Assembly (NCBI GenBank): GCA_016748015.1
Contig: JAAOMT010000590.1
Coordinates: forward strand, 739,912 to 803,911
Length of the DNA: 64,000 nucleotides
From: Geosiphon pyriformis
Taxonomy: Eukaryota; Glomeromycota; Glomeromycetes; Archaeosporales; Geosiphonaceae
Direction: 5' to 3'
Shown piece by piece: positions 50,411 through 61,120 of the stretch. Each line of letters begins with the position of its first letter. The stretch's first letter is position 1. Position numbers and translations under genes: made by a program. The notes below the pieces were generated by a model, which saw only the letters and a program-made list of their open reading frames with translations, had not been told where the DNA came from and did no database searches.

Positions 50411-53400
50411 CAGATCTGGTTTGGAAAATTGCAACATGCAATGTTTATGGTATCAATGTTTCTGCCAAGCAAGAAGACATTGTTTGTTGACATATTAATT
50501 CTGAAAGTATGGTGTCTATTGTTATGGAAACAAAATTAAGATCCAATGCTAAGCTTTGGATTATGAATAAGTTTGATGGGGTGAGAATATTTTCTTCTGG
50601 TTTGGACAAAAGATTTTTTGGTACTGGGGTGGCAATCATTATAAACAATTCTCTTGCTCATTATGTGTTTAAGGTTGAGGAGATTCCTGGTTATCTTGTT
50701 TCTGTTCAGCTTCTGTTCAAGAACAAGTTGTTAATAGTGTTTTTGGGCTTATACACAGGTGCTTCTGCTGAAACCAAATTTGGCCAAGCTTGTGAAATCA
50801 ACACTCTTATTGCTAAGGCTGCTAACTCCTCCATGTTCATAGTTCTGGGCAGTGATTTCAATGAGGATGGATATAAGAAGAGTACTAGTTTTGGATTTGG
50901 GGTTGGTTAACTCCTTTAGTAGACACTTTCTGATTAAAGCTTTCACTTGGGGCAATTCCTGGGGTGCTGTAAAAGTTATTGACTACATTTTCATAAGCAA
51001 GAGTTTATTGTTTGCATTGGCTGATTATGAAGTTACTCCTGTATCTGATTTCTTTAACACTAATCATAATGCTGTTTTGGTCTTAGTTGGTTTGGATAAT
51101 CTCTTAGATGCCCAGCTTAATAGTGAGCATAAGCAGACCAATAAAAATAAGTGAAAATTCAAGATCAAGAATGCAGATGCTAATAAGTGGGCACAATTTA
51201 GAGAACATTCATTGGCCAAGTTCTTGAAATATATAGATGTGTTCAATGAAGCAAAGGTTACTAAAAATTTGGATGCTATGTAGGACATCTTTAGAAAAGT
51301 AGTTACAAGTTCAGCTAATAGTGTGTTTTTTAGATACTGGTTTAGTGGGTTGGATTGTCTAAAAAATAAGCAGTCTTCAAAGTTCTTTAAACTGGAATTG
51401 TTAGTGGCCAAGTTGGTAAAGTATTTAAGCTCAGATCAGAAGTTAAAAGCTGTTTATCTCTTTAAGGTGTAGTCTACTTTTGATAGTAAGGTGGTGTCCA
51501 AAGCATGCACAATGTTTGATAATAGTGAGAGTAGGGAGAGTATTCTTCTACACCTATTAGGAGTCAAAAAATTGTACCAAAAGTCCAAATACTATGGATC
51601 TAAGGTGGCCAGAAACAGTTCAATTAGAAAAGCAATAGACAAGTCTATGGAAACCTTTAGCTTCAATAAAGGTCACATGATTAAAAGTGTTTTGGACTGG
51701 CTTTTTAAGAAGGTAGTGCTGGATCATTTAGTGGTAGATGAAGTGTTAATTTTGGAACCCAAAGAAGTTAAATCTGCTGTTAATAGTATTATGAAAGAAT
51801 GAACAAAAAAACGGGTTGCTCCTATCTCTATGTCTGTTCATTGGTCTAATTAATATGCCTCTTTGGACTATGTCAGTGATAATGTATTTTCAAATGTCAT
51901 GGATGTGATTGGATCAGATGAATTTCTTCTGGTGGTCAAAAAACTGCTTGATGGAAAAGTTGCTGGCTTGTCTGATATTCTTAATAAGCTGTGGAAGCAT
52001 AAAAATGCTCAGATTTTGAGTGGTTTGTTGGACATTCTCAATGTGTGTTTAGAATTGGGTACAGTTTCTTTACAGTGGAGGCAAGTCTGGGTCTCTATGA
52101 TACCAAAGCCATATGACTGGGAGGAAACACTTACCAATACCAAACCTATAGCTTTAGTTGAGACAGCCAGGAAGATACTGTCTAAGATTCTTTCTAACAA
52201 GATATCTCTGGCTTGCAGTAAATTTAATGTCCTTCATGGTAATAATTTCTCAGTGTTGAAGAGTATGTCTACTTATACTCTAATTTTTACCATTGGCTCT
52301 ATCATTGAGGATGCACTTGAAAAGAATAGGAAACTGTGGCTGATACTTCAAGATATGTAAAAGGCTTACAACTCAGTTGGATGGCTTCATTTGTAGAACA
52401 GTTTAGTTAGGATCAAGATATGCCCCCATTTTATTAAATTTTTTGGAAATATACACAATGGTTGGACCAACTAAGTGATGACAGACTTTGGACTTACTGA
52501 TAGATATACTGTTTATGATGGGTTAGATCAAGGGGAAGTTTTCTTACTATTGCTGTGGAGAATTTTCTATGATTCTCTGCTTTGTAAGGTCAAAAAACAT
52601 GAGCAATTGTGTGGATATAGGTTGAATTCAAAAATTTTTACCAAGACTGGTAGAGCTGATTCTAAGAGTAGCAAAACTTCTTTTTTTGCAGCTGGTGCCT
52701 TTATGGATGATACTATTTGAGTTGAGAACTGCCTGGTGGCTACACAGTGCATTTTGGACATTGTGAATAAGTTTTTCTTGATCAATGACATTGCTATTAA
52801 CACAAACAAAATGATTGCTATTCCTATTAATCAAGGGGCCAGAGAGGTTTCATTGTCTATTAGTGATTCTAAAATCACCATTGTCAAAAAGAATGAGTTC
52901 TACTGATACTTAAGGATTTTTTTTTTTATGGATGGTCTGTCTAAGCCAAGTTTGGCCAAGACTCATTCAGATGTCAAGTTTTTTTTAAACATGGTTTTAA
53001 GGAAAGCCATTACTAAAAAGCAGTTTTTATATTTGGTTTCTGCTGTTCTGCAGCCCATAATTGAATATAGATTGCAGTTCAGCTGTGTTTCCAAGGGTGT
53101 ATGTGAAAAGTAGGACAAAATAATGAAAAAATGTTTGAAGCTCAAGTCCAATTTGCCCAAGAATTTTCTAAATGAAGCTTTGTATCATCCAGAGCTATAT
53201 AGTTTAAGAATTTTTGAGCAAGTACTGGCTGAGAATCTGTTGGCTGGCCTGGTTAAATTTGCTAATGCTAACAGAATTCTTGGTGAATTATTCAAGTACA
53301 AAGCCATGGAGTTGCAGGCCGCTAGTTGGATGCTCCAGCACCTTCTCAAATTTTTGATTAAGCTACTGGTCAATCCCATGAATTGCTTTTTGGCTGGTAT

Positions 53401-54418
53401 AACATGTGCTCTCAAACTGTGCAACCTATCATTAAGTGGTGATTTGCTTGATGTTTTTCAGGCCAGAAATAGTATTGCAGTTTTGGATGTACTCAGTTTT
53501 GAGTCTTATTTGGGCATAGCAAAGTCTCTTAAAAAATATGGTGTGGTGTTTGCAAACCAGCTTCTGGACTGCCATGGCAAGTGTTTTACGTGGAACACTT
53601 TTCACAGATGGAAGAAGCTGGATTCTAAAGGCCTGGTTTCTGTCTGGTTTGCTTCTTTGGTCAAGTTTATCATCAATGGTGACTTGTCGAATAATGTGTT
53701 GTTGTTTCTTTGTTTAGTTCCCACTGGCTCTTCTTGTGACTTTGGTTATGTTGGTGAGCATCTGCTGAATTCTGGGTTGGGCTTTATAATCATTTACACA
53801 AATGGTTCCATCAAAAATTTGGGTTTGTTACATGTTTGTGGTAGTGCTACTGCCTATTTTCCAGATGTAAACACTAGTGTTGGGATTAAAATGGATGGGT
53901 TGCTGTTGTCAACTCTGGTGAAAATACAGGCTATTGCACTTGCTTTGAAGTGTATGCCCACTTCTCAATTGGTTGATTTATATATAGACAGCCAAGCTTC
54001 ATTGGACTTATGTAAATCTGCTAGTGGTATGACTGGTCCTGATTTTTGTGACAAATGCTGAATTAAAAAGAAACATATCTGCTGTGTCATTACAAAAAAA
54101 AGTTTGTTGGTTACATGAAATAAGGTCAAAGACCATTCTGGTGTTGTTGGAAATGAACATGCTGATTTCTATGCTGATGCAGCTGTCATCTCTAAGTTCT
54201 TCCTGCCTATGGTGGTACCTTATCACTTTTTTGTTATTGAAGGCAGACCTGTTTTTGAAAATGTTCGTCATGTTACCAAAAAATTATTCAATGCTGTTTA
54301 CTTTGTTGGTTAAGAAGCCAGATGTGTTGGTAGTGTCATTAGTGTGAATCTTAGTAACTGTTTTGATAAGGCCAAGACCTTTTGTGTTTGGCATCCTGAT
54401 AGCAGAATCAAATTTGGT

Positions 54419-55393
54419 GTTACCAGATGAAATTAGAGATATCATTTAGCATGAAACTATCTTATAATTCCTATCATTAATTAGCATATATTATCATTTC
54501 AAATTATCACTTATTACATTAGCAAAAATGTCCGAAATTATCATTTAATTAATAACCCAAATTGTACACAACACAAATATAACCTAATTGCGATGATCAA
54601 TCATGCAATACCCTGAACTATGTAATATTCAAAAGTTTGCCAAAATTTATAGAAATTCACTGAAATAATTGATAATTCACCGAAATATCTAATAGTTTAC
54701 AGAAATAACTTGTAGTTCGCTGAAATGTATCTTTAGTTCAGCAAAATTGTAGAAAATAGCAAAGTTTAAGTTCATAGAATAGTGTTATGACAAGTTGTAT
54801 AAAAGAAGAGCTTTTCTCTTCGAGAAAATATATCTTACTTTAGATTTATCACTTAAAACCATTCCTACACACACAAAAAGAAATAAATATCAAATAATTT
54901 GAAAAACCAAATTCTTTAATTATTGCACTTGGAAAATTCTCAAAAACCCAACTAAAGTTTTGAAATTGATTAGCTACCAATTTCAATAATCTGTTAGTGA
55001 CTTCAGGCCTGGATTGAAAATGTTTCCCTTGACAGAATTCCATTTCTTTTACATCTTTTTATTTTCTTTTTATTTTCTTACTATAATTATTAGGGTAGTC
55101 TACAGACAAGATTTCTGTAGAAGAGTTGACTTTTACAGCAAAGTAACTATACATTTTAGTAAGTTTCCAAATGAGCAATTCCTGGGAAAGAGTTGACATT
55201 TACTACAACGTAACTACATAAAGTAACTGGCATGAAATTGGCCATTCCACTTATAAGCCCAGCAATTCAAATTATAAGAGATAATTTGAAGATAAATTCA
55301 GTTATTAGAGGTTCAACCACATCCAGAAAACGTGAATTTACAGCAAACAAGCATCGACAACATTTAAGAAAAGAGACCAAAAACCTCTGGTAA
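54419..55393 (+). mobile_element. MITE copy 1 (~975 bp), inserted in LINE ORF2
   Basis: Left end GTTACCAGATG and right end CCTCTGGTAAC form short terminal inverted repeats. The flanking LINE codons read AAATTTGGT before and TGGTTACACTAGT after; removing the element gives lysine-Phe-Gly-Tyr-Thr-Ser in frame, as expected for this LINE. No transposase is encoded, so it is non-autonomous. It carries five ~20 bp subterminal repeats. It is the inverted partner of copy 2. Confidence 0.85.
54656..54757 (+). repeat. Subterminal ~20 bp tandem repeats in MITE copy 1
   Basis: Units begin at 54656, 54676, 54696, 54716 and 54737 (TTCACTGAAATA, TTCACCGAAATA, TTTACAGAAATA, TTCGCTGAAATG, TTCAGCAAAATT): four exact 20 bp steps and then 21. 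A reverse-complement set lies at about 56560-56640 in copy 2. Subterminal repeats of this kind are typical transposase-binding arrays; the binding role is inference. Confidence 0.75.
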
Positions 55394-55890
55394 CACTGGT
55401 TACACTAGTACTACACTAACAACACTTTGGTCATACTTCATAAAGGTGCTTCATCATTGCTTGCCTGTGGCTGAAAGGAAAAAGATGTATAATCTAAATT
55501 ATCTGAGTGTTGTCTGCATCTGGTATGGTTTAGTGAAAGACTCTGATCACATGTTCTCTTGCAGTTGTAATGTCAATGTTAGGAATATCTTATTGTCTAA
55601 TACTACTTTGGAGTGGAATGTGTTGTTAGGCACTTTTGCCAATGAGAATGCAGTTGCTAAATTGCTAAATAAGGCTGCTTCTTCCATAGACTTGTTTACA
55701 ACATTGGCTAAGAGTTTTGTGTTGAAGAATTGGGTGGTTGACATGTTGGACTGTTTGGGTGCTGACTTTGATAGGGGTGCATTGGTTGTCAATTTCATTC
55801 ATTATTTTGCTAAAAGTCACAGATCTGTCATTTGGCTGCCAACAGCTAAGTTAAGAGCATACTATGAAAAATATAATCTCCTGCCATGTT

Positions 55891-56844
55891 GTTACCAGAG
55901 GTTTTTAGTCTCTTTTTTTGAATGTTATTAATGTTGATTTGCTGTGAATTTACATTTCCAGGAAGTAGTTGGACCTCCAGTAATTGAATTTATCTTCAAA
56001 TTATCTTCTATAATTTGAACTGCTGGGCTTATAAGTGGAATGGCCAATTTCTTGCCAGTTACTTTTATGTAGTTACATTGTAGTAAACATCAACTCTTTT
56101 CCAGAAATTGCTCGTCTGGAAGCTCATTAAAAATGTGTAGTTACTTTGCTATAAAAGTCAACTCTTTTACAGGAATCTCGTCTGTAGGCTATCCTAATGA
56201 TTATGATAAAAAAAAATAAAAAAATGTAAAAGAAATAGAATTTTATTAAGGAAAACGTTTTCTATTCAGGCCTGGAGTCACTAACAGATTACTGAAATTG
56301 GTAGCTAATCAATTTCAAAATGTTAGTTGTGTTGAGGAAATTTCAAGTGTAATAATTTTAAGAATTTGGTTTTTGAATATTTTTTTAATTTTTATTTGAT
56401 TTTGTAAAAGGTGATTTGTTCCAATTAAGATTTTTGAAGTAAGTTACTATGGTAAGATACTATGAGAAGATACATTTTCTTAAAGAGAGAAGCTCTTCTT
56501 TTATACAACTTGTTATAATACTAGTCTTTGAACTTGCACTTTTCTTTTTGCTATAATTTAGGTGAACTAAAGATACATTTCAGCGAACTACAAGTTATTT
56601 CACTGAACTATTGATTATTTCATTAATTTCGGCGAATTTTGACTATGTTAAATGGTTCAGGGTATTGTGTAATTTGATCATCTTAATTTTTAGAGTACAA
56701 ATTGGATTATTGATTGAGTGATGATATTTAATAATTTGATTAAATAATAAGTGATAATCAAAATAATAATAGTGTATGCTAATTAATGATAGGAATTGTG
56801 AAGGTAATTTCATGCTAATTAATAGCTAAAATTCCACTGGTAAC
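55891..56844 (-). mobile_element. MITE copy 2 (~954 bp), inverted relative to copy 1
   Basis: Left end GTTACCAGAGG and right end CCACTGGTAAC. The whole length is a diverged reverse complement of copy 1; for example TTTGAACTGCTGGGCTTATA (56016) pairs with TATAAGCCCAGCAATTCAAA in copy 1, and ATTCAGGCCTGGAGTCACTA (56265) with the TAGTGACTTCAGGCCTGGAT block. It sits after the LINE residues YEKYNLLP; LINE coding resumes at RDGSSIPS immediately to the right. No ORF is recognised. Confidence 0.85.
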
Positions 56845-57311
56845 AGCGTGATGGATCATCTATTCCTTCGATGTCTGGTTTGTCTTCTTTATGGTCTGCT
56901 GAGACGATCCGGAATTTCGGTTTCAGGCTAGGTATCCATGTGTGTTTTGGGTTGCATCCATGTCTAACTAGATCAGATTTTGGTTTTCTGTGTGATGTCT
57001 CTGTGGTGGGAAATTTAGGTGTGTAGTGCTGCCTTGATTGGCCCGAGTGGCTGGTCACGTGTAGAAAAGGCGCGAGCCACGCTTAATTTAGATTATGATG
57101 ATCTATGTATTTAGGTAGTGGTTGGGCTGCACTCGTAAAAACTTCTAATAAAAAAAAATATGTAAATTTTTAAAAATTAAAACAATTACGTATATATTAA
57201 AATAATGAACATGTGACCAAATGCTGATTTTTTAAATTTTGATTGTTGACACAATTTCTGTTTCAGTGGTTAAGAACATTGTTTTTTTACAACTCAAAGA
57301 ATTTGTGTATT

Positions 57312-59860
57312 ATGTCCGCAATCCCTGGTAGGTCCTTTTCTTTATTTTGATCTTCAGAACTTTCAATTGTTGCTACTCTATTTATTCAAATTTCCCTCTT
57401 TGTCTAAAAGTTAACGTTAATTGGAACGGCAAGAAATATGAAGTTGAGGTTGACACCGACGATACCGGGCTGGTATTTAAAACTCAACTTTATACTATGA
57501 CGGGAGTTGAGCCCGCCCGCCAAAAAATCTTGATGAAGGGTGGAATATTAAAGGTATTTGGATTGTATCACTTGGTTACTTAAGGGATTATTGGGAAATC
57601 ATGAATCTTAACTTTTTTAACTTTGTTTCTTCTTAAGGATGATACCAATCTTAGGGAGTTTAATTTGAAAGCGGTACGTGCGCTTATATCTTTGGGAGCA
57701 TATTTAAGCATATTGAAAATTAGGTTTTTAATTCATCTTCGAACTTGCATTGTATAGGGCACAAGTATAATGGTAAATCTAGTGAAATACTAAGATGGCA
57801 CTTCTCAAAACAAATAATTTTATATTGATATTTATCTCTAAGATGATGGGAACCGCTGGAGAATTGCCTAAAGCCCCATTAAAACCAACTCAATTTGTTG
57901 AAACAATGACGGATCGTGAATTAGCTGATGCAGTAAGCCATTTTGGTCTCACAATTTTCTGCTTTTCAAAAATAAAGCGAAAAATTTTGATAATTCTGAT
58001 CACTTCAAATTAAATTCACAGCTAAAACTTCCTGCGGGCTTAACAAATCTTGGCAATACCTGCTATATGAATTCAACTTTGCAGTGCCTCCGTGCTATAC
58101 CCGAACTACAGGACACACTAAATAGGCAGGCTATTCATTCGGGAAAAATATTCAACAATTTTATCTTATACCTTTTTTATTATCAATTTTTCAGCTTTTC
58201 TGGTAACAATGCTGCTTCCGATTCTCAAGGCAATCTTACCGCGTCCCTTCGTGATTTGTATCGCCAATTAAATCAAACAACAGAAGAATTTGCCCCATTT
58301 GAGTTTTTGCAGGTTTTCTAAGCTAGGACTCTATTTTCGGTTGAGTTATTTTTTAGGGCTTAATTAGATGATCGAATTTATAGATGCTGAGAGCTGCTTT
58401 CCCTCAATTTGCCCAACGTGACAACCGTGGATATTTACAACAAGACGCCAAAGAATGTTGGACCGAGATAGTTTCAAGTTTAAATGCAAGGCTCAAAATC
58501 CCTCAAAAACTGGAAAATGTAGCAGATACGAATCTAGCCGGAGGAGCATATTTAAACGATGAATCATTTGTTCGACGCTTCATGACGGGTGAATATACAA
58601 CCACGTACGTAAAATTGCCAAAGTCAAGAGACCTTATGTTCAAAATACTTTCATAGTAAAATAAAGGAGTTTTATGCGGATATTTACTATCCAGTTTTAC
58701 GTGTGATGAAGCGCCCGAAGAAGAAACAGTAGTTACAAAAGATCCTTTTACTGAACTAGACTGCCATATAACAACAGGTATATTAAATTAGTCGTTAGAA
58801 TTTGTATTTATTACTTATTTCTAATCCATTCGTACATTCAGAGGTCAATTTTATGCAAAATGGCATCATGGCGGTATGAAAACTGATCGAAAATTGGTCG
58901 AGTTTATATTATTTAATAACCTCGTAATTTTTCAGACCCTAGATACCAAAGTTCAAAAAAATTCACCCACATTAAATCGTGAGGCTATTTATACAAAACG
59001 TCAACGGGTCAGCCGTTTACCTGCGTATCTTACCGTACAATTCGTACGGTTTTCTTGGAAGCCACAAGAACAAGTTAGAGCCAAGATTTTGAGGAAAGTT
59101 AAATTCCCATTTATTTTGGACGCAACACCATTATGCACCGAAGAACTTTCAAGCAAGGTTTCGCCTATAAAAAATAAATTGTTGGAGTTTGAAAAAAACA
59201 GGGAAGCAGCCAAGGTATTATGTTATATCAAATGACCAATTTTTTGCGTAAAGTTAAATAAACTTCCACTCATATTCCGAATTCTGATAGAATAAAGCAA
59301 AGCTTTCATTAAATCCTGCAGAGACTGCAGAGGCTGAAGAAACTGTAGACCCAAAGTTAATCGATGAAATAAAAAGCTTAGTAGATCCTGAACTGGCCAA
59401 AGACATCGGAGCCAATTTAACAGGATTATATGAGCTTTGTGCTGTTCTAACTCATAAAGGACGAAGAGCTGACTCAGGTTAGCTCGAGCCCAACGTTTTC
59501 TTTATTTGAATATACAGAGGAATTCTGCATAACTATGACTATTTATTGCAGGACATTACATTGGATGGGTACGCGGAGAAAAAGCTGGTGGGTAAATTGA
59601 TTCATGGTCTCATCCAAATGAGATATTATTTACATTCAATTCTTGTTTTAACACTTATAGAAGAATGGGTTAAATACAATGATGATGAAGTCTCAGCAGT
59701 GACACAAGACGAAATAGAAAAATTGAGTGGTGGAGGTGAGTCTAAAAGCTTTCAAGTCGTATTCCAACTCTTTGTTTCTAAGCCAAAAAAAAACATTGTT
59801 ATTTTAGGTGATTGGCATACAGCTTATATTCTTCTATATCGTTCCAAGAATCTTCCTTGA
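57312..59860 (+). CDS. UBP6: Ubp6/USP14-type proteasome-associated deubiquitinase
   Basis: The multi-exon gene runs from ATG 57312 to TGA 59860. Ubp6/USP14 binds the 26S proteasome through an N-terminal ubiquitin-like domain and trims ubiquitin from substrates. UBL: VNVNWNGKKYEVEVDTDD to ARQKILMKGGILK, then DDTNLREFNLKA and GTSIMMMGTAGELP. Catalytic Cys box: GLTNLGNTCYMNSTLQCL. Then FPQFAQRDNRGYLQQDAKEC, SPTLNREAIYTKRQR and SRLPAYLTVQFVRFSWK. His box: GRRADSGHYIGWVRGEKA across the 59.5 kb intron; the end is GDWHTAYILLYRSKNLP. The first exon is only 16 bp (57312-57327). The segment at about 58128-58196 may be a retained in-frame stretch or an intron with a GC donor. The start codon is about 150 bp from the LINE A-tail. 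Confidence 0.92.
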
Positions 59861-60075
59861 ATAACTTTGTTGCTTAGCAAAGATCATAGATTTCTTATTT
59901 CTGCTAATGAAACAAAAGTTTTCAATCGCCTCCGTCTTTATAAGAAAGATTCAATTACAATAGTAGTATTGGGAGATCATCAGAATCCAAATTCTGATCC
60001 TTGCTGAGTACTATAATTCCGATTATTGAATTTTATTTCTAAAAAAAAAGCCCGATCATTGCCATTCCGTGTGCA

Positions 60076-60941
60076 TTATAGGTTGATTCCTACGCGTAGT
60101 GCCTGCTTTGCACTTTCTTTGAAATTTTCCACTTCTTCAGAGCAATCTAAAATACGCGTTTTGTTTTTCCTATTCAAACATATTCATATTATTAATGTTC
60201 AATTGAAATAACATCTACCTCAGCGAAAATTGAGAAACTACTTACATATAGCAAGAAATCAAGGCTTTCTGGCGCTCTTCTACCAATTTTGGAATTTTCA
60301 CCTCAGATTTTCTGTAAATTACCAGGCAAAATCAGTGGGAAATTCAAGAGGAATAACATCAATAATAAGACGACTAGCCATTAATGGTACTATAGATTGT
60401 GGAGACCGACGAACCCTGCTCACCGTTGAATTAGTTTAATTAATTCTTCAATATCCTGCTCTGTTACTAAAGCATTGCTGCCCCCATCATTCCAGTATTC
60501 TTCTTTGGAAAGTTCTGCTTGAGCAGCTTTTTGAACCTCTGAATCAAGGTGCTCTCTCCTTTCTAACTCAGCAGTGACACGGGTTTGTATTATAGATTCT
60601 ATGTTTTCTAAAGACAGGTCTGATGTGGCTAGATTAGGCGAAGCAATTTTTTTGAGAGACTTTTAAACGAAGAAAGTACATTAGAAAGATTCAGGACTGT
60701 AAGAAAAGAACCATAGTTGTTTCATAATCACCAAGGCCGGTTTTTGTAGTTGAGTCACCAACTCCTGTGAGAACTAATAATATAAAGGGATTTTTTTGGA
60801 GAGGTTTACATTCATCTATTGTGCAAAAACCTAATATATTTTGGGAGAGGCCTATCTACAAACCCGAAGCCGCACTTCGGGCTCATTATAAATGACAATA
60901 GGTTCACCGCCAGTTGGTCTTGATTGCAAAGCACCGCCCAT
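60076..60941 (-). CDS. MIC19: MICOS subunit Mic19-like CHCH protein
   Basis: ATG 60941-60939, stop 60078-60076. The N-terminus MGGALQSRPTGG has Gly2 for likely myristoylation, as in CHCHD3/Mic19. Then PIVIYNEPEVRLR joins SLKKIASPNLATSDLSLENI and IIQTRVTAELERRE, a coiled-coil region. C-terminal exons: KSEVKIPKLVEERQKALISC and MKNKTRILDCSEEVENFKES, giving a Cys-x10-Cys pair as in fungal Mic19. Mic19 sits on the inner mitochondrial membrane (intermembrane side) and links Mic60 to cristae junctions. The exon 1-2 splice (donor after CGGCTTCGG, acceptor TTTAAAAG) was chosen to keep frame and is moderately certain. The gene is convergent with UBP6 (215 bp). Confidence 0.82.
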
Positions 60942-61120
60942 CAAATATATTTATATTTATTCCAAGCAAAAGTGAAAGAAAAGGTTAAATTTCAGACTCA
61001 TTTTACTAATAAAACATCTTAGAATTTGAGTTACACACATCTAAACAATGGTTGTGTTATGATCATCATTATATGCAGTTATAAACACCACAGCTAAATT
61101 CTTCGACACTTCTGACCCAA
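60942..61120. promoter_or_regulatory. Probable bidirectional promoter of MIC19 and TTI1
   Basis: 179 bp between opposite start codons. It contains TATATTTATATTTATT (60944-60959) and a GTTGTGTTATGATCATCATTAT segment near 61050. No specific binding site can be assigned with confidence. Confidence 0.5.

Larger units (their letters stand above)
50407..57026 (+). pseudogene. LINE ORF2 polyprotein (endonuclease, RT, RNase H, Cys/His), inactivated
   Basis: ATG 50407 starts MTDLVWKIATCNVYGIN. The endonuclease has VMETKLRS and VLGSDFNEDGY, but the final SDH-type motif reads FNTNHNAV (Asp to Asn). RT: PKPYDWEETLTNTKPIAL, NNFSVLKSMSTYTLIFT, LILQDM-stop-KAYNSVG and the catalytic box AGAFMDDTI. RNase H: FIIIYTNGSIKN (the usual TDGS Asp is Asn), then LYIDSQASLDLCKS. 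C-terminus: HHCLPVAERKKMYN, WYGLVKDSDHMFSCSC. After MITE 2 it continues RDGSSIPSMSGLSSLW to VVGNLGV-stop. Stops often lie at sites expected to be Gln, Trp or Arg. It is not functional. Confidence 0.9.
48486..57160 (+). mobile_element. Near full-length LINE (two-ORF, EN-RT-RNase H), interrupted by two MITEs
   Basis: The element holds a gag-like ORF1 with a zinc knuckle, then ORF2 with AP-endonuclease, reverse transcriptase, RNase H and a C-terminal Cys/His segment. It ends in an A-rich tail (AATAAAAAAAAA, about 57147-57158). Skipping 54419-55393 and 55891-56844 makes ORF2 read on to a stop at 57024-57026. The body is CpG-poor and carries about a dozen single-base stops. The 5' boundary is set where protein-like sequence begins and is approximate. 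I saw no clear target-site duplication. Confidence 0.9.

Noticed and set aside
54419-56844. A single large transposon with ~950 bp terminal inverted repeats and a captured LINE exon
   Set aside because: The LINE frame is continuous across the left arm and again across the right arm, and each arm has its own GTTACCAG/CTGGTAAC ends. Two separate insertions explain all the joints.
48604-57026. Reassigned stop codons (alternative genetic code) to explain in-frame TAG/TAA/TGA in the LINE
   Set aside because: All three stop types occur, host genes in the same window use them as normal stops, and the changes fit transitions at Gln, Trp and Arg codons.
56819-57058. Minus-strand 79-codon frame near the LINE end
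   Set aside because: It is the antisense of the LINE C-terminal coding segment RDGSSIPS...GNLGV, which fits the upstream frame.
26633-61120. A biosynthetic or defence gene cluster
   Set aside because: The neighbouring genes are unrelated housekeeping families with mixed strands; nothing links them into one pathway.
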